Below are positions 31,104 through 32,461 of a stretch of 32,461 nucleotides of DNA, one piece after another. A model generated the notes under the pieces. The model was given only the letters and a program-made list of their open reading frames with translations. It searched no databases and was not told the origin of the DNA. The translations under genes and the position numbers were made by a program. The stretch comes from Ruminococcus champanellensis 18P13 = JCM 17042 (GTDB taxonomy: Bacteria; Bacillota; Clostridia; Oscillospirales; Ruminococcaceae): the NCBI RefSeq assembly GCF_000210095.1, contig NC_021039.1, positions 1,265,051 to 1,297,511 on the forward strand, written 5' to 3'. How positions within the stretch are numbered: the stretch's first letter is position 1; the number at the start of each line of letters is the position of its first letter.

Positions 31104-31186
31104 GGGTTTTGGAGAGAAAAAAGGAGTGAAAAAGTAGCCCTGTGGGCTGGGATTTACAATTATGGACTTGAGTTATGAAAAAAAAT

Positions 31187-31214
31187 AGCCCTGCCGGATT
31201 TCTCCAACAGGGCT
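31187..31214 (-). terminator. Intrinsic terminator of the serine recombinase
   Basis: AGCCCTG (31187-31193) and CAGGGCT (31208-31214) pair. On the minus strand the stem is followed by a run of eight T after ATT (plus-strand A-run 31178-31185). Confidence 0.85.
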
Positions 31215-31223
31215 GCAATTATC

Positions 31224-32461
31224 TCACACTTTTATCTCCGTCCCATCCCGGAATAGAAACACCAAACTCCCATCATGGAACACGGTGAGATTTTCCAGAA
31301 CGGCATTCCAGACGGATTCATCAAATGTTTCCAGCACAGAATCGGTTTTCTTTAACGTCAGCAAAATTTTCTGCATCTTGGCAATCCGGCGTTTCCGGTC
31401 GGACTCAGCTATCTCCTCAGCATCCAACTGAGCGGAAAGCTCCTCATATTTTGCATTGAGTGCATCGAAATTCTCTCCACCGTGCTGGATGTAATCTTTT
31501 AGCTTTTCATTGACTGCCACTAACTCATCTTGCAGCTCCGCTTTTTTGCTGTCCTGCTTTTTCAAGCGGTTTAAGGCAAATTGGCAATTCTTGATGACCG
31601 CATCTTTCTGCGAGAAATACTGTGCAAAAGCTTGCAGAAATTTCTCTTGAATTTCCGGTTCATACAAATGTGGCGTGGTGCAAAAGTGACTGCCTTTGAA
31701 CTTGCTGTTGCATTGGTAAATGACTCGGCGATACTTTGAATTAGAATGCCAAACTTTTGCACCGAAGTAACTCCCGCAGTCTCCGCAGATAATTTTTGTG
31801 GCGTAAATGCTGGTACTACTGTAGGGCTTGACGCAGCGTTTCTGGAACTCTGACTGCACAAAATCGAATTCTTCCGGCGTGATAATCGCAGGGTGGCTGT
31901 TCTCGACATAGTATTGCGGAACTTGTCCCTCATTGATTTGTTGCTTTTTCGTTAAGAAGTCAACGGTAAATTTCTTTTGCAGGAGTGCATCGCCTTTGTA
32001 TTTCTCATTCGTCAGAATGCTTTTCACCGTACTAGCTGACCATTTTTCCTTTCCGCAAGGAGTCGGAATGCCTTGAGCCGTCAGTTCATTTGCAATTTTG
32101 TAAGGTGTCAAACCGTCAATGAATCGCTGATAAATGTATCGAACCGTCTCCGCCTCCTCCGGAACAATCTCCGGCAGACCGTTTTCGCCTTTTCGATAGC
32201 CCAGAAAGTGAGCATAGGGCAGACTGACTTTCCCGTCAGCAAATCGTTTCCGCTGTCCCCATGTGACGTTTTCGGAAATCGAACGGCTTTCTTCCTGTGC
32301 GAGAGAACTCATAATCGTGATAAGCAGCTCGCCTTTGCTATCAAAAGTCCAAATATTTTCCTTTTCAAAGAAACATTCCACGTGATGTTCCTTTAATTTT
32401 CGGATGGTAGTGAGGGAATCTACCGTATTTCGAGCGAACCGAGAAACGCTTTTTGTGATAA
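31224..32461 (-). CDS. Large serine recombinase, partial (N-terminus outside window)
   Basis: About 412 residues are visible and the frame is open at the right edge. The upstream part reads SRFARNTVDSLTTIRKLKEH and VECFFEKENIWTFDSKGELL, then IMSSLAQEESRSISENVTWG, the end of the resolvase/invertase catalytic domain and its long helix. Next comes the recombinase domain (GYRKGENGLPEIVPEEAETV..YIYQRF, TPCGKEKWSASTVKSILTNE), a zinc beta-ribbon (CGDCGSYFGAKVW..YQCNSK), then a coiled-coil (about 265-345). The catalytic Ser is not in view. Such enzymes integrate and excise conjugative elements and prophages at att sites. It points towards ssrA across 290 bases. The gene is AT-richer than the chromosomal genes to its left. 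Confidence 0.93.
   Translation of the reverse strand, partial: ITKSVSRFARNTVDSLTTIRKLKEHHVECFFEKENIWTFDSKGELLITIMSSLAQEESRSISENVTWGQRKRFADGKVSLPYAHFLGYRKGENGLPEIVPEEAETVRYIYQRFIDGLTPYKIANELTAQGIPTPCGKEKWSASTVKSILTNEKYKGDALLQKKFTVDFLTKKQQINEGQVPQYYVENSHPAIITPEEFDFVQSEFQKRCVKPYSSTSIYATKIICGDCGSYFGAKVWHSNSKYRRVIYQCNSKFKGSHFCTTPHLYEPEIQEKFLQAFAQYFSQKDAVIKNCQFALNRLKKQDSKKAELQDELVAVNEKLKDYIQHGGENFDALNAKYEELSAQLDAEEIAESDRKRRIAKMQKILLTLKKTDSVLETFDESVWNAVLENLTVFHDGSLVFLFRDGTEIKV

Overview
The window looks like chromosomal DNA of a cellulolytic, cellulosome-forming Firmicute of the genus Ruminococcus, most like R. champanellensis or a close relative. The evidence is a GH48 cellulase and a PL1-PL9 pectate lyase that each end in a ruminococcal-type dockerin, GC-rich coding DNA with strong RBSs, DUF3793 and DUF4186 proteins typical of Clostridia, and a clostridial-type tmRNA. 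The species is inferred from content only; no database search was possible.

Layout. Positions 1-2350 are scrap from a mobile element: the C-terminal end of a tyrosine recombinase fused out of frame to the front of an ICE-type sigma-like gene, a small XRE regulator, and an ABC-2 permease without its N-terminus, ending against tRNA-Met/Ile(CAT) and tRNA-Trp(CCA). Next come a secreted helix-hairpin-helix (ComEA-like) protein and a small conserved protein convergent with it. 4097-9724 is a sugar-uptake operon (binding lipoprotein and two permeases, no ATPase) followed by the glycogen branching enzyme glgB. 9730-14018 holds two transcription units, DUF3793-flavodoxin and an ABC/FtsX exporter. Both carry copies of the same 16-bp palindrome, consensus GTTAGC-N4-GCTAAC, at their promoters, which suggests one regulon, possibly metal or iron controlled.

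On the minus strand, 14049-17689 carries citrate synthase, prephenate dehydrogenase (tyrA), a beta-propeller-like protein and an unlisted 48-residue membrane miniprotein. 17798-20454 is the dockerin-bearing GH48 with its own promoter, leader and terminator. 20867-25494 is a four-gene GldA/GldF/GldG/DUF4340-type ABC operon. It is followed by DUF4186, a convergent Zn-ribbon/DUF2726/CFI-box protein, and the 897-residue PL1-PL9-dockerin pectate lyase.

30057-31000 is smpB followed after one base by ssrA (tmRNA), whose encoded tag reads ADNDTLLMAA. The right edge (31018-32461) is AT-rich and carries a tandem repeat, a terminator and a large serine recombinase running off the window, so an integrative element appears to start just downstream of ssrA.

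How it fits together: the dockerin enzymes degrade cellulose and pectin outside the cell, the ABC importer probably takes up the released sugars or oligosaccharides, and GlgB would store surplus glucose as glycogen. The best candidate for something new is the shared palindromic operator linking DUF3793/flavodoxin with the ABC/FtsX exporter. No complete, clearly unprecedented defence or mobile system was seen.
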